From NCBI RefSeq assembly GCF_001704415.2, contig NC_030820.1, positions 43,444,036-43,508,035 on the forward strand: 64,000 nucleotides of DNA, in the 5' to 3' direction. Both the position numbers and the translations under genes were made by a program. Under the pieces are notes generated by a model that was not told where the DNA came from, made no database searches, and saw only the letters and a list, made by a program, of their open reading frames with translations. Below, in pieces: positions 22,296 to 35,383 of this stretch. Within the stretch, counting starts at the first letter, position 1; each line of letters starts with the position of its first letter. Origin of the DNA: Capra hircus. Lineage: Eukaryota > Chordata > Mammalia > Artiodactyla > Bovidae.

Positions 22296-24137
22296 TTGCT
22301 CACAGATCATTTTATCAGGAATGTTTCAATAATTTTTAGATACTCCTTTCATTCACATTGACTTTTGTTTCTTTACTTGAACTATCTGTGTTCATTAAAA
22401 TAATGTTTATGATCTATATAATGGCATCCCCTTAATTCTGAAAGGATTCTATGGGATTTTTACAGAATGTTTTATAAAATAAATGGCAAGATAATTGTTT
22501 GGTTAACACATGGATGGTAATGATGGGAAAATGAAGTTGACATTAGCAAACATTAAAATATGTTTGACAGTGGGATCTAGAAAACAAGTTATAACAGCAA
22601 AAGAATAGTATCTAATTAACCCTGAAAACAGGAGAAAGACTGGCTTTTCCCTCAGACTATAAACTAAAAAATGACTTGCTTTTAAAACCATCAGAAAGCT
22701 CTTCCCTCCCCAACTTGATAATAAGCAGCTGTCTATCCCAAATCTTGATACTTACAAGGCTTTTACAGCAAATGAGAAAATAGTAAAGTTAATGCCCCTT
22801 AACAGAAATTTCATTTGCACCAGTTTCATTCTGAGTATGACAAATCCATTCAATACACCCGATCTTTACACAAAAATGATTTAAAATGGACGATTACATG
22901 GGTATAATAATTGAACTTTCCCCCTTGGCTATGAGAAAATCATGTCTTGAGTAATAAAGACTCCTTGAAACAACTGAATTTCAATACAAAGAATGACCTC
23001 AGAGGCTGGGGTTAATTTCTCACTTAATTTCTCCATTTTCTCCTGCTTGTTCCTCTCTTTCGGAGTTTCTTTCATTTCTTTCCTAATGGCTCTAAACTGT
23101 TCCACTTTCCCACTGGAAGATGGGCTGTCCTTTCTGCCCTAAAGGACACATCACTCCACTTCTAAATGGGTTAACTTTGCCACATACATTCTTTTCAGTT
23201 AGTGTGTACCATATGCGCTGGATTCTAAAATATCCAAAGTGTGGGGTTTCTGACTTCACTCTTTGATCTTTATAAAGCCATATGGTTTTTCTGACCTTGG
23301 GTAATGTAACTGAGGGTGTGCCAAGGCTGTTGGATATCCATCAGAGGTAACAGAAGGCTCTAACAGAGGATGTAACACCACCTTCACCACCGGAAGCATC
23401 CTCATCTTTGTTCTTTTTGAAGGGTCAGACAAGAGACTTGAATTATTACCAACATAGTTGAATATCAAATTCCATGCTTATGAGACTAAAATATTCTTCC
23501 CATTGTTAGAATTTTCCCCTGGAAGATTATCCAATGTATATGTCAAATGTACAACCAAACCAGTATAATTGAGCAAGTCTGGCATTCTAAAACCTCCTTC
23601 TCTGACTAGGCAAATAGGATTCAGTTCAGTACTTTGACATTTCTCTGTCTAATTAAAATGTTAAGGTACTTGATTTCAAGGAGGTTGGGAAACCTAATCC
23701 AAGCTTTTGAGTTTTTATCTAATTCTAAATTCTATTTTACTTTAGTCACAACTTCGGTAATATCTAGTGCAGGGAACTGCAAAGAAAAATTTTAACACTG
23801 TGAGAAAGTAAGTAGCTTTACTAAAATATCAAGTATGGAAAAATCAGTTTGTATAAGTTGCCTGAGAAAAGTGAAAGTGTTAGTTGCTCAGTCACTATGT
23901 ATTAATAATTTGACCAAAGATGCTGGCAGGCATCCAAGTTTGAGTATATTATGCTTTGTTTTTTCTATATTCTGGATGGATAACAACTCTATCTTTTCCA
24001 GCCAGTGAAATTGAGATATTCACATGGAAAATTATAGCATATTCCATGCATTTTATTCTGTCCATGTCTATGTTTATGCCTTAATACATCCCAATAGCTA
24101 GGCTGTTTGACAACAAATCATAGTGCATTCTTTTGGG
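22296..24137. other. Unassigned stretch with one SINE scrap
   Basis: About 1.8 kb without a recognised gene. A 30-base scrap at about 23868-23899 ('gtgttagttgctcagtca') is the end of a Bov-A-type SINE in reverse orientation. The rest is AT-rich unique-looking sequence. Confidence 0.4.
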
Positions 24138-24144
24138 TAAAATT

Positions 24145-24903
24145 CAATTCAATTCAGTTGCTCAGTCGTGTCTGACTCTTTGTGACCCTGTGGACTGCAG
24201 CACACCAGGCTTCCCTGTCCATCACAAACTTCCGGGGCTTGCTCAAACTCATGTGCATTGAGTTGGTGATGCCATCCAACCATCTCATCCTCTGAGTTCC
24301 CTTCTCTTCTTGCCTTCAATCTTTCCCAGCATCAGGGTCTTTTCCAATGAGTCAGTTCTTCACATCAGGTGGCCAAAGTATTGGAGTTTCAGCTTCAGCA
24401 TCAGTCCTTCCAATGAATATTCAGTGCTGATTTCCTTCAGGATGGACTGGCTTGATAGCCTTGCAGACCAAGGGACTCTCAAGAGTTTTCTCCAACACCA
24501 CAGTTCAAAAGCATCAGTTCTTCGGTGCTCAGCTTACTTTGTAATCCAACTCTCACATCCATACATGACTACTGGAAAAGCCATAGCTTTGATTAGATGG
24601 ACCTTTGTTGGCAAAGTAATGTCTCTGCTTTTTAATATGCTGTCTAGGTTGGTCATAGCTTTTCTTCCAAGGAGCAAGCATCTTTTAGTTTCATGGCTCC
24701 AGTCACCATCTGCAGTGATTTTGGAGCCCAAGAAATATAGAGTCTCTTACTGTTTCCATTCCTTCCCCATCTGTTTGTCATGCAGTGACAGGACCAGATA
24801 CCATGATCTTACTTAGTTTTCTGAATGTTGAGTTTTAAGCCAACTTTTTCACTCTCCTCTTTTACTTTCATCAGGAGGCTCTTTAGTTCTTTGTTTTCTG
24901 CCA
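24145..24903 (-). mobile_element. BovB LINE 3' portion with target-site duplication
   Basis: Reverse-complement BovB 3' end. It has the CAATT/CAGTT tail at the left, then 'gccatccaaccatctcatcc', 'ctctcacatccatacatgac' and 'ggcaaagtaatgtctctgc'. It ends just 3' of where the YADD box would lie. A 7-bp repeat, TAAAATT, flanks it at 24138-24144 and 24904-24910. It is broken by stops. Confidence 0.92.
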
Positions 24904-25293
24904 TAAAATTACATAAAATGTAAAATTACATAAAATGTTACATGAATTAAAATTACATAAATGTTATCTGAATTTGAGAGTCATTTCACTTGTAGAAATA
25001 TAAGAAATTTCTTAATTTCCAGGGTATACAATAAGCTTATTAGATAGAGAAAATTATTAAAGATGTGCTTTTCTCTTGATTTACAATTGATTCTCAGAGG
25101 GGCAAAGACAGGTGGAAGGGCCACAACCCCACATTCATATATTCATTGAGGGACAGTTTTTCATAGCACAATAAATAAAATATTTTGAGAATGTGATTCC
25201 ATCCGTGAACTGTAAGTCTCAGGTCAAAAATAGATGCCATGCAATTTTACTAAAGCTTGCTATATAATCATTCATCAATAATATAACCTTAAT

Positions 25294-25721
25294 TTTTCCT
25301 CCAGTAGTCATGTATGAATGTGAGAGTTGGACCATAAACAAGGTTGAGACCAAAAAAATTGAGCTTTCGAACTGTGGTGCTGGAGAAGACTCTTGAGAGT
25401 CCCTTGGACTGCAAGGAGATCCAACCAGTCAATCCTAAAGGAAATCAATCCTGAATATTCATTGGAAGGACAAATGCTGAAGATGAAGCTCCAGTACTTT
25501 GGCCACCTCATGCGAATAACTGACTCATTGGAAAAGTCCCTGATGTTGGGAAAGATTGAGGGCTGGAGGAGGGAGGGGGACAGAGGATGAGATAGTTGGA
25601 TAGCATCACTGACTCAATAGACATAAATTTGAGCAAACTCTAGGAGATAGTGAAGGACAGGGAGGCCTGGCAAACTGAAGTCCATGTGGTGGCAAAGAGT
25701 TGGACATGACTTAGCAACTGA
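25294..25721 (+). mobile_element. BovB LINE 3' fragment
   Basis: Starts at the 'ccagtagtcatgtatgaatg' block and runs through 'cttggactgcaaggagatcc' to 'gacatgacttagcaactgaac'. More diverged than the other BovB copies and with almost no tandem tail, so probably older. Confidence 0.9.
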
Positions 25722-28071
25722 ACAGTCTTTCCTCTATGCCTTCATGACATTTGAGAATGAATACATTGTTGATATGAATTTTAAGGCTCACACTGGTATC
25801 ATGAATGCCTTGTAGTGATCACATAAATTGTGATTTTGTGGTTTTTTTTTTCCATCACACAATAACCAACAATTACCATTTGGTAATTGGTAACCAAACT
25901 TCCATTTTGATAAATAAAGGAGCCAGTGGGTTGAAATCATTTTGCCTTTAGAAGATAGCTATGTAACTTTAAGAAATTGTTTTTAATATTATTGTGACAT
26001 ATTAGTTCTAAATAATGTAGAAGCAATTTGGATTTTAAGCATGTGGTCTAGGAAGGCTCAAGGGACAGTGTACTTTAAAGAACTCAATATGCTAAACTAA
26101 CATCAGTAACCAGTTTAGGGAATATCTGCTCTAAGGGCTCTAAGGCTCTGTGTGTATTTTTCAAGGGAATACCTATGGGAACATGCACATCAATGGCTAA
26201 ATAAATCCATGGCCTCTGACTTTGGTTAGAGTGAAAATACTCCACTGTCACATCTTTGGTTCTGTTAGACAGAGGCTACTGGCCCATTTCAGCAGAGAAT
26301 GGCTCAGCAGTAAACCTCTCTCCATGGGCTAACACACCTGTGAAGAAAGCTGTTTCAGGAAGTGACAGCAGGAAGCTGAGTGGAAAGAACCAGAAACTCC
26401 AGAAACAATCAGGTAGATACAACAATTCCTGCCTCAACTACACCCACTGGGAGGCTTTAAACCCTGTGGGGGAGGTGGTCAGAAAGATGGTAGAATTTTC
26501 CATCACTGTGGAATCTGCTGGGAATTCAATCTGACTTTTAAGATTTCTAGGTCTCATCGCCAGATCAGATTTAAAAACTGTTATCCCAACCACCAGAACC
26601 CTCCTACTGAAAAAAAAATCATAATATGGATACCCTCAACCAACTGATTTGTGATTTTGCCAATTCAGCAAAAGAAGCGTGTTTGACTTTATCAAATTGC
26701 AAGAATCCTCTGAAGCCCTAATTTTTAAATCCTTTCCACATCTTTAATTTCTTTATACTCAAAAGAATGTTCTTATCAATAGATTAAATTAGGAAGTTGC
26801 ATCTTAATATCCCAGCTGCTCTGTACAATAAAGTTAATATATGATGTTCATTTTTTTTCTTTCCCCACTGGAAAAACAATGGCCAACAATTTGCCTTGAA
26901 CCGCAAATCTGTTCTTTTGGCTAAGTGAGGCTATTCTGGAAATTTCATTGTAAAAAAATGAGCAAGTCAAGGATGGAAGATACAATTTTCTAGTAAGTCA
27001 CTGCTTCCAATCCATGAGTTACTTATTCTCATGAATAATCCTCCAAACCAGTATGACACAGTTGTTTGTAGTCTGTGTTAACTATGGCATAGGAAAAAAA
27101 GTTTTTAATCAGCAGCCATAGATTCTGTTCCTCCAGTAACAGAATTGACAAGAAATTTCTAACATTTACTTAGGCAAATCTTTTTCTTGTATCACATACA
27201 TAAAGTAGAAGACATTATTGTAATATGCTTCATACTGCTATGAAGACTGACTAGTCAAACACCTTTTGTTGTCGTTGGAATGTCAGCATGTTATAATGTC
27301 ACTTTAAAAAAATTCAAATCAGGATAAATTGGTATTGAGCCTTGCCTTGAGTAAATTATTCCAAGGTCTGTATATCTCTCTCACACAGGTTTTCTGAAAA
27401 AGGAAAGAAAGAAATTAAAAATCTGTAACATCTCTTTGTTAGGAGATTGTATAAGTTTCTGTTCTATGTTTTTATCAGAAAACATTGAAAAATCTCTTGT
27501 TGCCTCATTTAGTTAAGAGAGTTTTAGCTGGGTGTCTCCTTTGCTCTTTCCTCAAATTAACTAAAAGGGTTGTGAAAGAAGAATTGTTAATAATCAGTGT
27601 GATTAGCAGGGTCCCCTGGCCCTTTCCCAGCACCTACCTTTTATGAGCAATTGTCTGGTCTTCTTCATAAAACTGACTTGTGGGTTGTGGATAATGCCTT
27701 GGCCCGCCTGTTTGACAGATGGACAGGCTAGTTTTGTGGTGGGGCCAAGGGGCTCACTCGTGAGCTGGGGAGAGAACAAAGTGGGAACAACACCTAAAAG
27801 TCCCTAAAATTGCCTTGTAAAGGCACCATCGATCATACCATTGAAGTGCATGTCCATTTTTTGGTGTCTTGAAATGTCCTTCTCAAAGAAACTCTCTTTT
27901 AATTGGTGAGGAAGAACCCTCATTTTGCTAAATCCTGAAAGAGTAGACCTATGGATCCCTTTAAAGTCTTATTACTAGTAAAGGCTTAAGCAACTTATCT
28001 TATTATAATGAATGACTAATTGACTAAGTAGATAAAGAACATTCTAATGTGATGTCAAGAATACCTCCTAT
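25722..28071. other. Long repeat-poor unassigned stretch
   Basis: About 2.3 kb with no repeat I can name. 26256-26534 is open on the plus strand for 92 codons with no recognisable domain. 27590-27830 is locally less AT-rich. No exon signals are convincing. This is one of the most unique-looking blocks in the window. Confidence 0.4.
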
Positions 28072-28095
28072 GTAGGTAGGTAGGTAGGTAGGTAG
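28072..28095. repeat. (TAGG)n tetranucleotide repeat
   Basis: Six consecutive TAGG units, ending in 'tagata'. A short microsatellite likely to vary in length. Confidence 0.95.
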
Positions 28096-29129
28096 ATAAA
28101 GCAAATACTGCTTTATCATCACCTCCTTTCCTATTTCTTTTGCTTTTATCTCATTAAGTAGATTTTATTCCCTTTTAAGGAAATCAAACACCAAATATAA
28201 TTATCATCTTTGAGTTGCACATATTATTAAAAGGGCAAAAATACTGATACTGAGGATAATTTAGGAGATATGGCTTATTCAGAAAGAATGATTTGAGATA
28301 TGAATTGCCTTCTAAAGTCTACATTTATAAACAATTGGTAATCATATTTCTAGCTAATTTCACCCAGGCACAACTGGAGTCACTCATATTACCATCTGGG
28401 ACTCGTAAAGTGAGTGGGTTTATTTTATTTCTATCAATAATCACTATGGATGCATTTATTCATCATGAAATTCATTCTAATTTGATTCACTAGTTTATGC
28501 AGGATGTTCTCAACTCTTCAGGTAAGAACTTAGCAATCATTTCATTTCCTACTTTTAAAAATGATATTTTCTTGCAGTTAATAACATAGTACAATATCTG
28601 AAAGAGATGCAAGATTTTTTGTTTCTTTGAAAGATAGGAAATCACTTTTAAAGAATGGGTTAGTGCATGGGAAAAAAAAAACAAAATACTCATCCAGTTT
28701 TAAATTCTACTTGAAACCCCAAAGCCTGGAGCTACAACATGAGATAATGATTTTGTTGCTTTCCTTAAATAATTTTTCCCCTTTCTCCAATGATTTTTTT
28801 TTTTTAAATTCACTGATTCATAGAATACAACTCCAGATCTGTAAGCCTTAGGTGATCATCTTAAAACTAGTTGAAGGGAGAACTTGAATCACTCATCTTC
28901 TTTTTCACTTGATTTTGCTCTTTGAGGAACAAAGGTAGTACAGGGATGTTTGAGGTGGTCCAGTCCTATGACTTTGAAAGTGAACACATCTGCGCCCCAA
29001 GAGATGAAGCTAGTAACCCAGAACACACCAGACACTTCACAAAGTCCAGTGGACAGTAAGGCCTCAAGTCTGGAGGACAGAGGGCCTGCATCTGACACTG
29101 ACCTTATCTTTTCCCAAATGTAATGTGGT
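28096..29129. other. Unassigned stretch
   Basis: AT-rich with A- and T-runs near 28671 and 28793. The minus frame at 28889-29245 runs into a SINE and is not a gene. Confidence 0.4.
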
Positions 29130-29136
29130 AACTTAT

Positions 29137-29345
29137 TATTGGGTGCCCCTGGTGGCTCAGTGGTAAGAATCTGCCTGCAATGCAGGAGACACAGTTTCGA
29201 TCCCTGGGTCAAGCAGATCCCCTGGAAGAGGACATGGTAACCCACTCCAGTATTCTTACCTGGAGAATCTCATGAACAGAGGAGTGAGGCAGGCTATAGT
29301 CCATGGGATCGCAGAGAGTTGGACATGATTTAGTGACTGAACAAC
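29137..29345 (+). mobile_element. Bov-tA SINE with 7-bp duplication
   Basis: Copy from 'gggtgcccctggtggctcag' to 'gacatgatttagtgactgaac'. AACTTAT at 29130-29136 and 29346-29352 looks like its target-site duplication. The right copy directly abuts the target-site duplication of the next L1. Confidence 0.9.
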
Positions 29346-32300
29346 AACTTATCCTTATGCTTCTTTATTTTTTTAAATTTATTTTAATTGGAGGCTAATT
29401 ACTTTATAATATTGTGGTGGTTTTTGCCATCCATTCACGTGAATCAGCCATGGGTGTACATGTGTTCCCCATCCTGACCCTCCCTCCTACCTCCCTCCCC
29501 ATCCCATTCCTCAGGGTCATCCCAGTGCACCAGTCCTGAGCACCCTGTCTCATGCATTGAGCCTGGACTGGCAATCTATTTCACGTATGATAATATACAT
29601 GTTTCAATGCTATTCTCTCAAATCATTCCACCTTTGCTTTCTCCCACAGAGTCCAAAAGTCTGTTCTTTACATCCGTGTCTCTTTTGCTGTCTTGCATAT
29701 AGGGTCATCATTACCATCTTCCTAAATTCCATATATATGCATTAATACACTATATTGGTGTTTTTCTTTCTGACTTACTTTGCTCTGTATAATAGGCTCC
29801 AGTTTCATCCACCTCATTAGAACTAATTCAACTGCATTCTTTTCAATAGCTGAGTAATATTCCATTGTGTATATATACCACAGCTTTCTTATCCATTTGT
29901 CTGCCAATGGACATCTAGGTTGCTTCCATGTCCTGGCTATTGTAAACAGTGCTGCAATGAACATTGGCGTACACGTGTCTCTTTCAATTCTGGCTTCCTC
30001 AGCGTGTATGTCCAGCACTGGGGTTTCTGGGTAGTATGGGAGTTCTAATTTCCAGTTTTTTAAGGAATCTCCACACTGTTCTCCATAGTGGCTGTACTAG
30101 TTTGCATTCCCACCAACAATGTAAGAGGGTTTCTTTTTCTCTACACCTTCCCCAGCATTTATTGTTTGTAGACTTTTTGATAACAGCCATTCTGACTGGC
30201 ATGAGATGGTAACTTATTGTGGTTTTGATTTGCATTTCTCTGATAATGAGTGATGTTGAGGATCTTATCATGTGTTTGTTAGCCATCTGTATATCTTATT
30301 TGGAAAGATGTCTGTTTAGTTCTTTGGCTCATTTTTTGATTGGGTCACTTATTTTTCTGGAATTGAGCTGCAGAAGTTGCTTGTATATTTTTAAGATTAA
30401 TTCTTTGTCAGTTGCTTCATTTACTATTATTTTCTCCCATTCTGATTGCTGTCTTTTCACCTTGCTTATAGTTTCCTTGATTGTGCAAAAGCTTTTAATT
30501 TTAATTAGGTCCCATTTGTTTATTTTTGCTTTTATTTCCATTACTCTGGGAGGTGGGTCATAGAGGATCCTACTATGATTTACGTCAGAGAGTGTTTTGC
30601 CTATGTTTTCCTCTAGGAGTTTTATAGTTTCTGGTCTTAAATTTAGATCTTTAATCCATTTTGAGTTTATTTTCGTGTATGGTGTTAGAAAGTGTTCTAG
30701 TTTCATTCTTTTACAAGTTGTTGACCAGTTTTCCCAGCACCACTTGTTAAAGAGATTTGTCTTTTCTCCATTGTATATTCTTGCCTTCTTTGTAAAAGAA
30801 AAGCTGTCTATAGGTGTGTGGATTTATCTCTGGCTTTCTATTTTGTTCCATTGATCTATGTTTCTGTCTTTGTGCCAGTACCATGCTATCTTGATGACTA
30901 TGGCTTTGTAGTATAGCCTGAAGTCAGGTAGGTTGATTCCTCAGTTTCATACTTCTTTCTCAAGATTGCTTTGGCTATTCAAGGTTTTTTGTATTTCCAC
31001 ACAAATTGTGAAATTATTTGTTCTAGTTCTCTGGAAAATACTGTTGGTAGCTTGATAGGGATTGCATTGAGTCTGTAGATTGCTTTGGACAGTATACTCA
31101 TTTTCACTATATTGATTCTTCTGATCCATGAACATGGTATATTTCTCCATCTATTTGTGTTATCTTTGATTTCCTTCGTTAGTGTTTTATAGTTTTCTAT
31201 ATATAGGTCTTTTGTTTCTTTAGGTAGATTTATTCCCAAGTATTTTATTCTTTTCATTTCAATGGTGAATGAAATTGTTTCCTTAATTTCTCTTTCTGTT
31301 TTCTCATTGTTAGTGTATTAGGAATGCAAGGGACTTCTCTGTGTTAATTTTATATCTTGCAACTTTAGTATATTCATTGATTAGCTCTAGTAATTTTCTG
31401 GTGGAGTCCTTAGGGTTTTCTATGTAGAGGATCATGTCATCTGCAAACAGTGAGAGTTTTACTTCTTCTTTTCTGATCTGGATTCCTTTTATTTCTTTTT
31501 CCTCTCTGATTCCTGTGACTAAAACTTCCAAAACTATTTTGAATAGTAGTGGTGAGAGTGGGCATACTTGTCTTTTCCTCATTTTAGGGGAAATCCTTTC
31601 AATTTTTCACCATTGAGGATAATGTTTGCTGTGGCTTTATTATATATGGCTTTTATTATGTTGAGGTATGTTCCTTCTATGCCTGCTTTCTGGAGGGTTT
31701 TTACCATAAATGGATGTTTAATTGTGTCAAAGACTTTCTCTGCATTTATTGGTTAACCATATGTATAATCATATGGTCTTTATCTTTCAACTTGTTATTG
31801 TGGTGTATCACATTGATTGATTTGCAAACATTGAAGAATCCTTGCACCTCTGGGATAAAGCCCACTTGGTCATGATGTTATGATCTTTTTAATATGTTGT
31901 TGATTCTGTTTTATAGAATTTTGTTAAGGATTTTGCAACTATATTAATCAGTGACATTGGCCTGTAGTTTTCTTTTTTTTTGGCATCTTTGTCTGGCTTT
32001 GGTATTACAGCGATGGTGGCCTCATAGAATGAGTTTGGAAGTTTACCTTCCTCGGCAATTTTCTGGAAGAGTTTGAGTAGGGTAGGTGTTAGCTCTTCTC
32101 TAAATTTTTGCTAGAATTCAGCTGTGAAGCCATCTGGTCCTGGGCTTATGTTTGTTGGAAGATTTCTGATTACAGTTTTGATTACAGTGCTTGTGATGGA
32201 TCCGCTAAGATTTTCTATTTCTTCTGGGTTCAGTTTGGAATGTTATACTTTTCTAAGAATTTGCCCATTTCTTCCAAGTTGTCCATTTTATTGGCATATA

Positions 32301-32550
32301 GTTGCTGATAGTAGTCTCTTATGATCCTTTGTATTTCTGTGTTATCTGTTTTGATTTTTTTCCATTTTCATTTCTAATTTTGTTTTGATTCTTCTCCCTT
32401 TTTTCCTTGATGAGTCTGACTAATGGTTTGTCTATTTTATCTGTCTTCTCAAAGAACCAGCTTTCAGCTTTGTTGATTTTGGCTATGGTCTTCTTTGATT
32501 CTTTTGCATTTATTTCTGCCCTAATTTGTATGATTTCTTTTCTTCTATTA

Positions 32551-32842
32551 GCCCTGGGATTTCTTTGGAAGGAATGATGCTAAAGCTGAAACTCCAGTAC
32601 TTTGGCCCCCTCATACGAAGACTTGACTCATTGGAAAAGACTCTGGTGCTGGGAGGGATTGGGGTCAGGAGGAGAGGGGATGACAGAGGATGAGATGGCT
32701 GGATGGCATCACTGACTCGATGGACGTGAGTCTGAGTAAACTCTGGGAGTTGGTGATGGACAGGGAGGCCTGGCGTGCTGCAATTCATGGAGTCGCAAAG
32801 AGTCAGACACGACTGAGCAACTGAACTGAACTGAACTGATTA
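32551..32842 (+). mobile_element. BovB 3' fragment inside L1
   Basis: Begins near 'ccctgggatttctttggaagg' and ends in 'ctgaactgaactgaactgatt'. The L1 sequence resumes directly after ('aactctggggtgcttcat'). ATTA on both sides may be a short duplication. It lies opposite to the host L1's orientation. Confidence 0.92.
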
Positions 32843-33110
32843 ACTCTGGGGTGCTTCATTTCTTCTTTTTCTAGTTGCTTTAGGTGTAGAGTTATGTTAT
32901 TTATTTGATTTCTGTCCTGTTTCTTGAGGTGGGCTTGTGTTGTTATAAACCTTCCCCTTAGCACTGCTTTTACTGAATCCCATAGGTTTGGGGTTGTGTG
33001 TTTTCATTTTCATTTGTTTCTATTCATATTTTGATTTCTTCTGTGATTTGTTGGTTATTCAGAAGTGTGGTGTTTAGCCTCCATACGTTTGCATTTTTGA
33101 TAGTTTTTTT

Positions 33111-33594
33111 TCCCTGTTCAGTTCAGTTCAGTTGCTCAGTTTTGTCTGACTCTTTGTGACCCCATGAATCACAGCACGCCAGGCCTCCCTGTCCATCACC
33201 AACTCCCAGAGTTCACTTAAACTCATGTCCATTGAGTCGGTGATGCCATCCAGCCATCTCATCCTCTGTCATCCCCTTCTCGTTCTGCCCTCAATCCCTC
33301 CCAGTATCAGAGTCTTTTCCAATGAGTCAACCCTTCGCATGAGGTGGCCAAAGTACTGGAGTTTCGGCTTTAGCATCATTCCTCCCAAAGAACACTCAGG
33401 ACTGATCTCCTTCAGAATGGACTGGTTGGATCTCCTTGCAGTCCAAGGGACTCTCAAGAGTCTTCTCCAAAACCACAGTTCAAAACCATCAATTCTTCGG
33501 CACTCAGCTTTGTTCACAGTCCAACTCTCACATCCATATATGACTACTGGAAAAACCATAGCCTTGACTAGACGTACCTTTGTTGGCAAAGTAA
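33111..33594 (-). mobile_element. BovB 3' fragment inside L1
   Basis: The 'gttcagttcagttcagttgctc' tail at the left identifies the BovB 3' end. The fragment runs to 'cctttgttggcaaagtaa', after which L1 resumes ('atcttactgcattgtgatc'). The minus frame 33269-33631 shows the BovB C-terminal blocks. Confidence 0.92.
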
Positions 33595-34000
33595 ATCTTA
33601 CTGCATTGTGATCAGAAGAGATGCTTGACAAGACTTAATTTTTTTGAATTTACCAAGGCTAGATTTATGGTATCTAGATTTATATAGTATCTAGATATAT
33701 ATCATATCTAGATATATAGATAGATGTGTTCTATCCTGGAGAAGATTCCATGTGCACTTGAGAAAAAGGAGAAATTCGTTGTTTTAGGGTGAAATGTCCT
33801 ATAGATATTAATTAGGTCTAACTGGTCCATTATATCATTTAAAGTTTGTGTTCCCTTGCTAATTTTCTATTTAGTTGATCTATCCATAGGTGTGAGTGGG
33901 GTACTAAAGTCTCTCACTATTATTGTGTCACTGTTAATTTCCCCTTTCATACTTCTTAGTATTTGCCTTACATATTGCAGTACTCCTGTGTTGGGTGCAT

Positions 34001-34992
34001 CAGCTCAGTTCAGTCGCTCAGTTGTGTCTGACTCTTTGCTACCCCATGAATTGCAGCATGCCAGCCCTCCCTGTCCATCACCATCTCCCAGAGTTCACTC
34101 AGACTCACGTCCATTGAGTCCGTGATGCCATCCAGCCATCTCATCCTGGGTCGTCCCCTTCTCCTGCCCACAATCTCTCCCAGCATCAGAGGTTTTTCCA
34201 ATGAGTCAACTCTTCGCATAAGGTGTCCAAAGTACGGGAGCTTCAGCTTTAGCATCATTCCTTCCAAAGGAATCCCAGGGTTGATCTTCAGAATGGACTG
34301 GTTGGATCTCCTTGCAGTCCAAGGGACCCTCAAGAATCTTCTCCAACACCACAGTTCAAACGCATCAATTCTTTGGTGCTCAGCTTTCTTCACAGTCCAA
34401 CTCTCACATCCATACATGACCACAGGAAAAACCATCGCCTTGACTAGACGGACCTTAGTCGGCAAAGTAATGTCTCTGCTTTCGAATACACTATCTAGGT
34501 TGGTCATAACTCTTCTTCGAAGGAGTAAGTGTCTTAATTTCATGGCTGCAGTCACCATCTGCAGTGATTTTGGAACCCCCCAAAATAGTCTGACACTGTT
34601 TCTACTGTTTCCCCATCTATTTCCCATGAAGTGATGGGACCGGATGCCATGATCTTCATTTTCTGAATGTTGAGCTTTAAGCCAACTTTTTCACTCTCCT
34701 CTTTCACTTTCATCAAGAGGCTTTTTAGTTCCTCTTCACTTTCTGCCATAAGGGTGGTGTCATCTGCATATCTGAGGTGATTGATATTTCTCCCGGCAAT
34801 CTTGATTCCAGCTTGTGTTTCTTCCAGTCCAGCGTTTCTCATGATGTATACTGCATATAAGTTAAATAAGCAGGGTGACAATATACAGCCTTGGCATACT
34901 CTTTTCCTATTTGGAACCAGTCTGTTGTTCCATGTCCAGTTGTAACTGTTGCTTCCTGACCTGCATATAGATTTCTCAAGAGGCAGGTTAGA
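34001..34992 (-). mobile_element. BovB LINE inside L1, 12-bp duplication
   Basis: A 992-bp 5'-truncated BovB with a perfect 12-bp duplication, TGTTGGGTGCAT, at 33989-34000 and 34993-35004. Minus-strand frames 34552-35004 and 34010-34627 cover the reverse transcriptase from 'VCQGCILSPCLFNLYAVYI' through the YADD box to the C-terminus, broken by one shift. It is the best preserved of the three nested copies. Confidence 0.96.
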
Positions 34993-35383
34993 TGTTGGGT
35001 GCATATATATTTATAATTGTTATATCTTCTTTTTGGATTGATCCGTTGATCATTATGTAGTGCCCTTCTTTGTCTCTTTTCACAGCCTTTATTTCAAAGT
35101 CTATTTTATCTGATATGAGTATTGCTACTCCTGCTTTCTTTTGGTCTCCATTTGCATGAAATATATTTTTCCAGCCCTTCACTTTCAGTCTGTATGTGTC
35201 CCTAGGTTGGAGGTGAGTCTCTTGTAGACAACTTATATAGGGGTCTTGTTTCTGTATCTATTCAGCCAGTTTCTTTCTTTTCAACCCATTTACATTTAAG
35301 GTAATTATTGATAAGTATGATTCTGATGCCATTTACTTTGTTGTTTTGAGTTTGAGTTTATAAACCTTTTCTGTGTTTCCTGT

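Larger units (their letters stand above)
29722..35332 (-). pseudogene. L1 ORF2 (endonuclease-reverse transcriptase), disrupted
   Basis: ORF2p nicks DNA and copies L1 RNA at the nick. The likely start codon is the minus-strand ATG at 35332-35330. The endonuclease part is visible at 34988-35182 (KKAGVAILISDK, INIYAPN). The reverse transcriptase FADD box is at 31436-31447 on the minus strand. The C-terminal part is at 29722-30018 (YYSAIEKN, W..LEPIIQSKVSQKEKHQYSVL). A stop occurs about 30 codons in (LAE-stop), there are further stops and shifts, and three BovB insertions break the frame. It cannot make a full protein. Confidence 0.93.
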
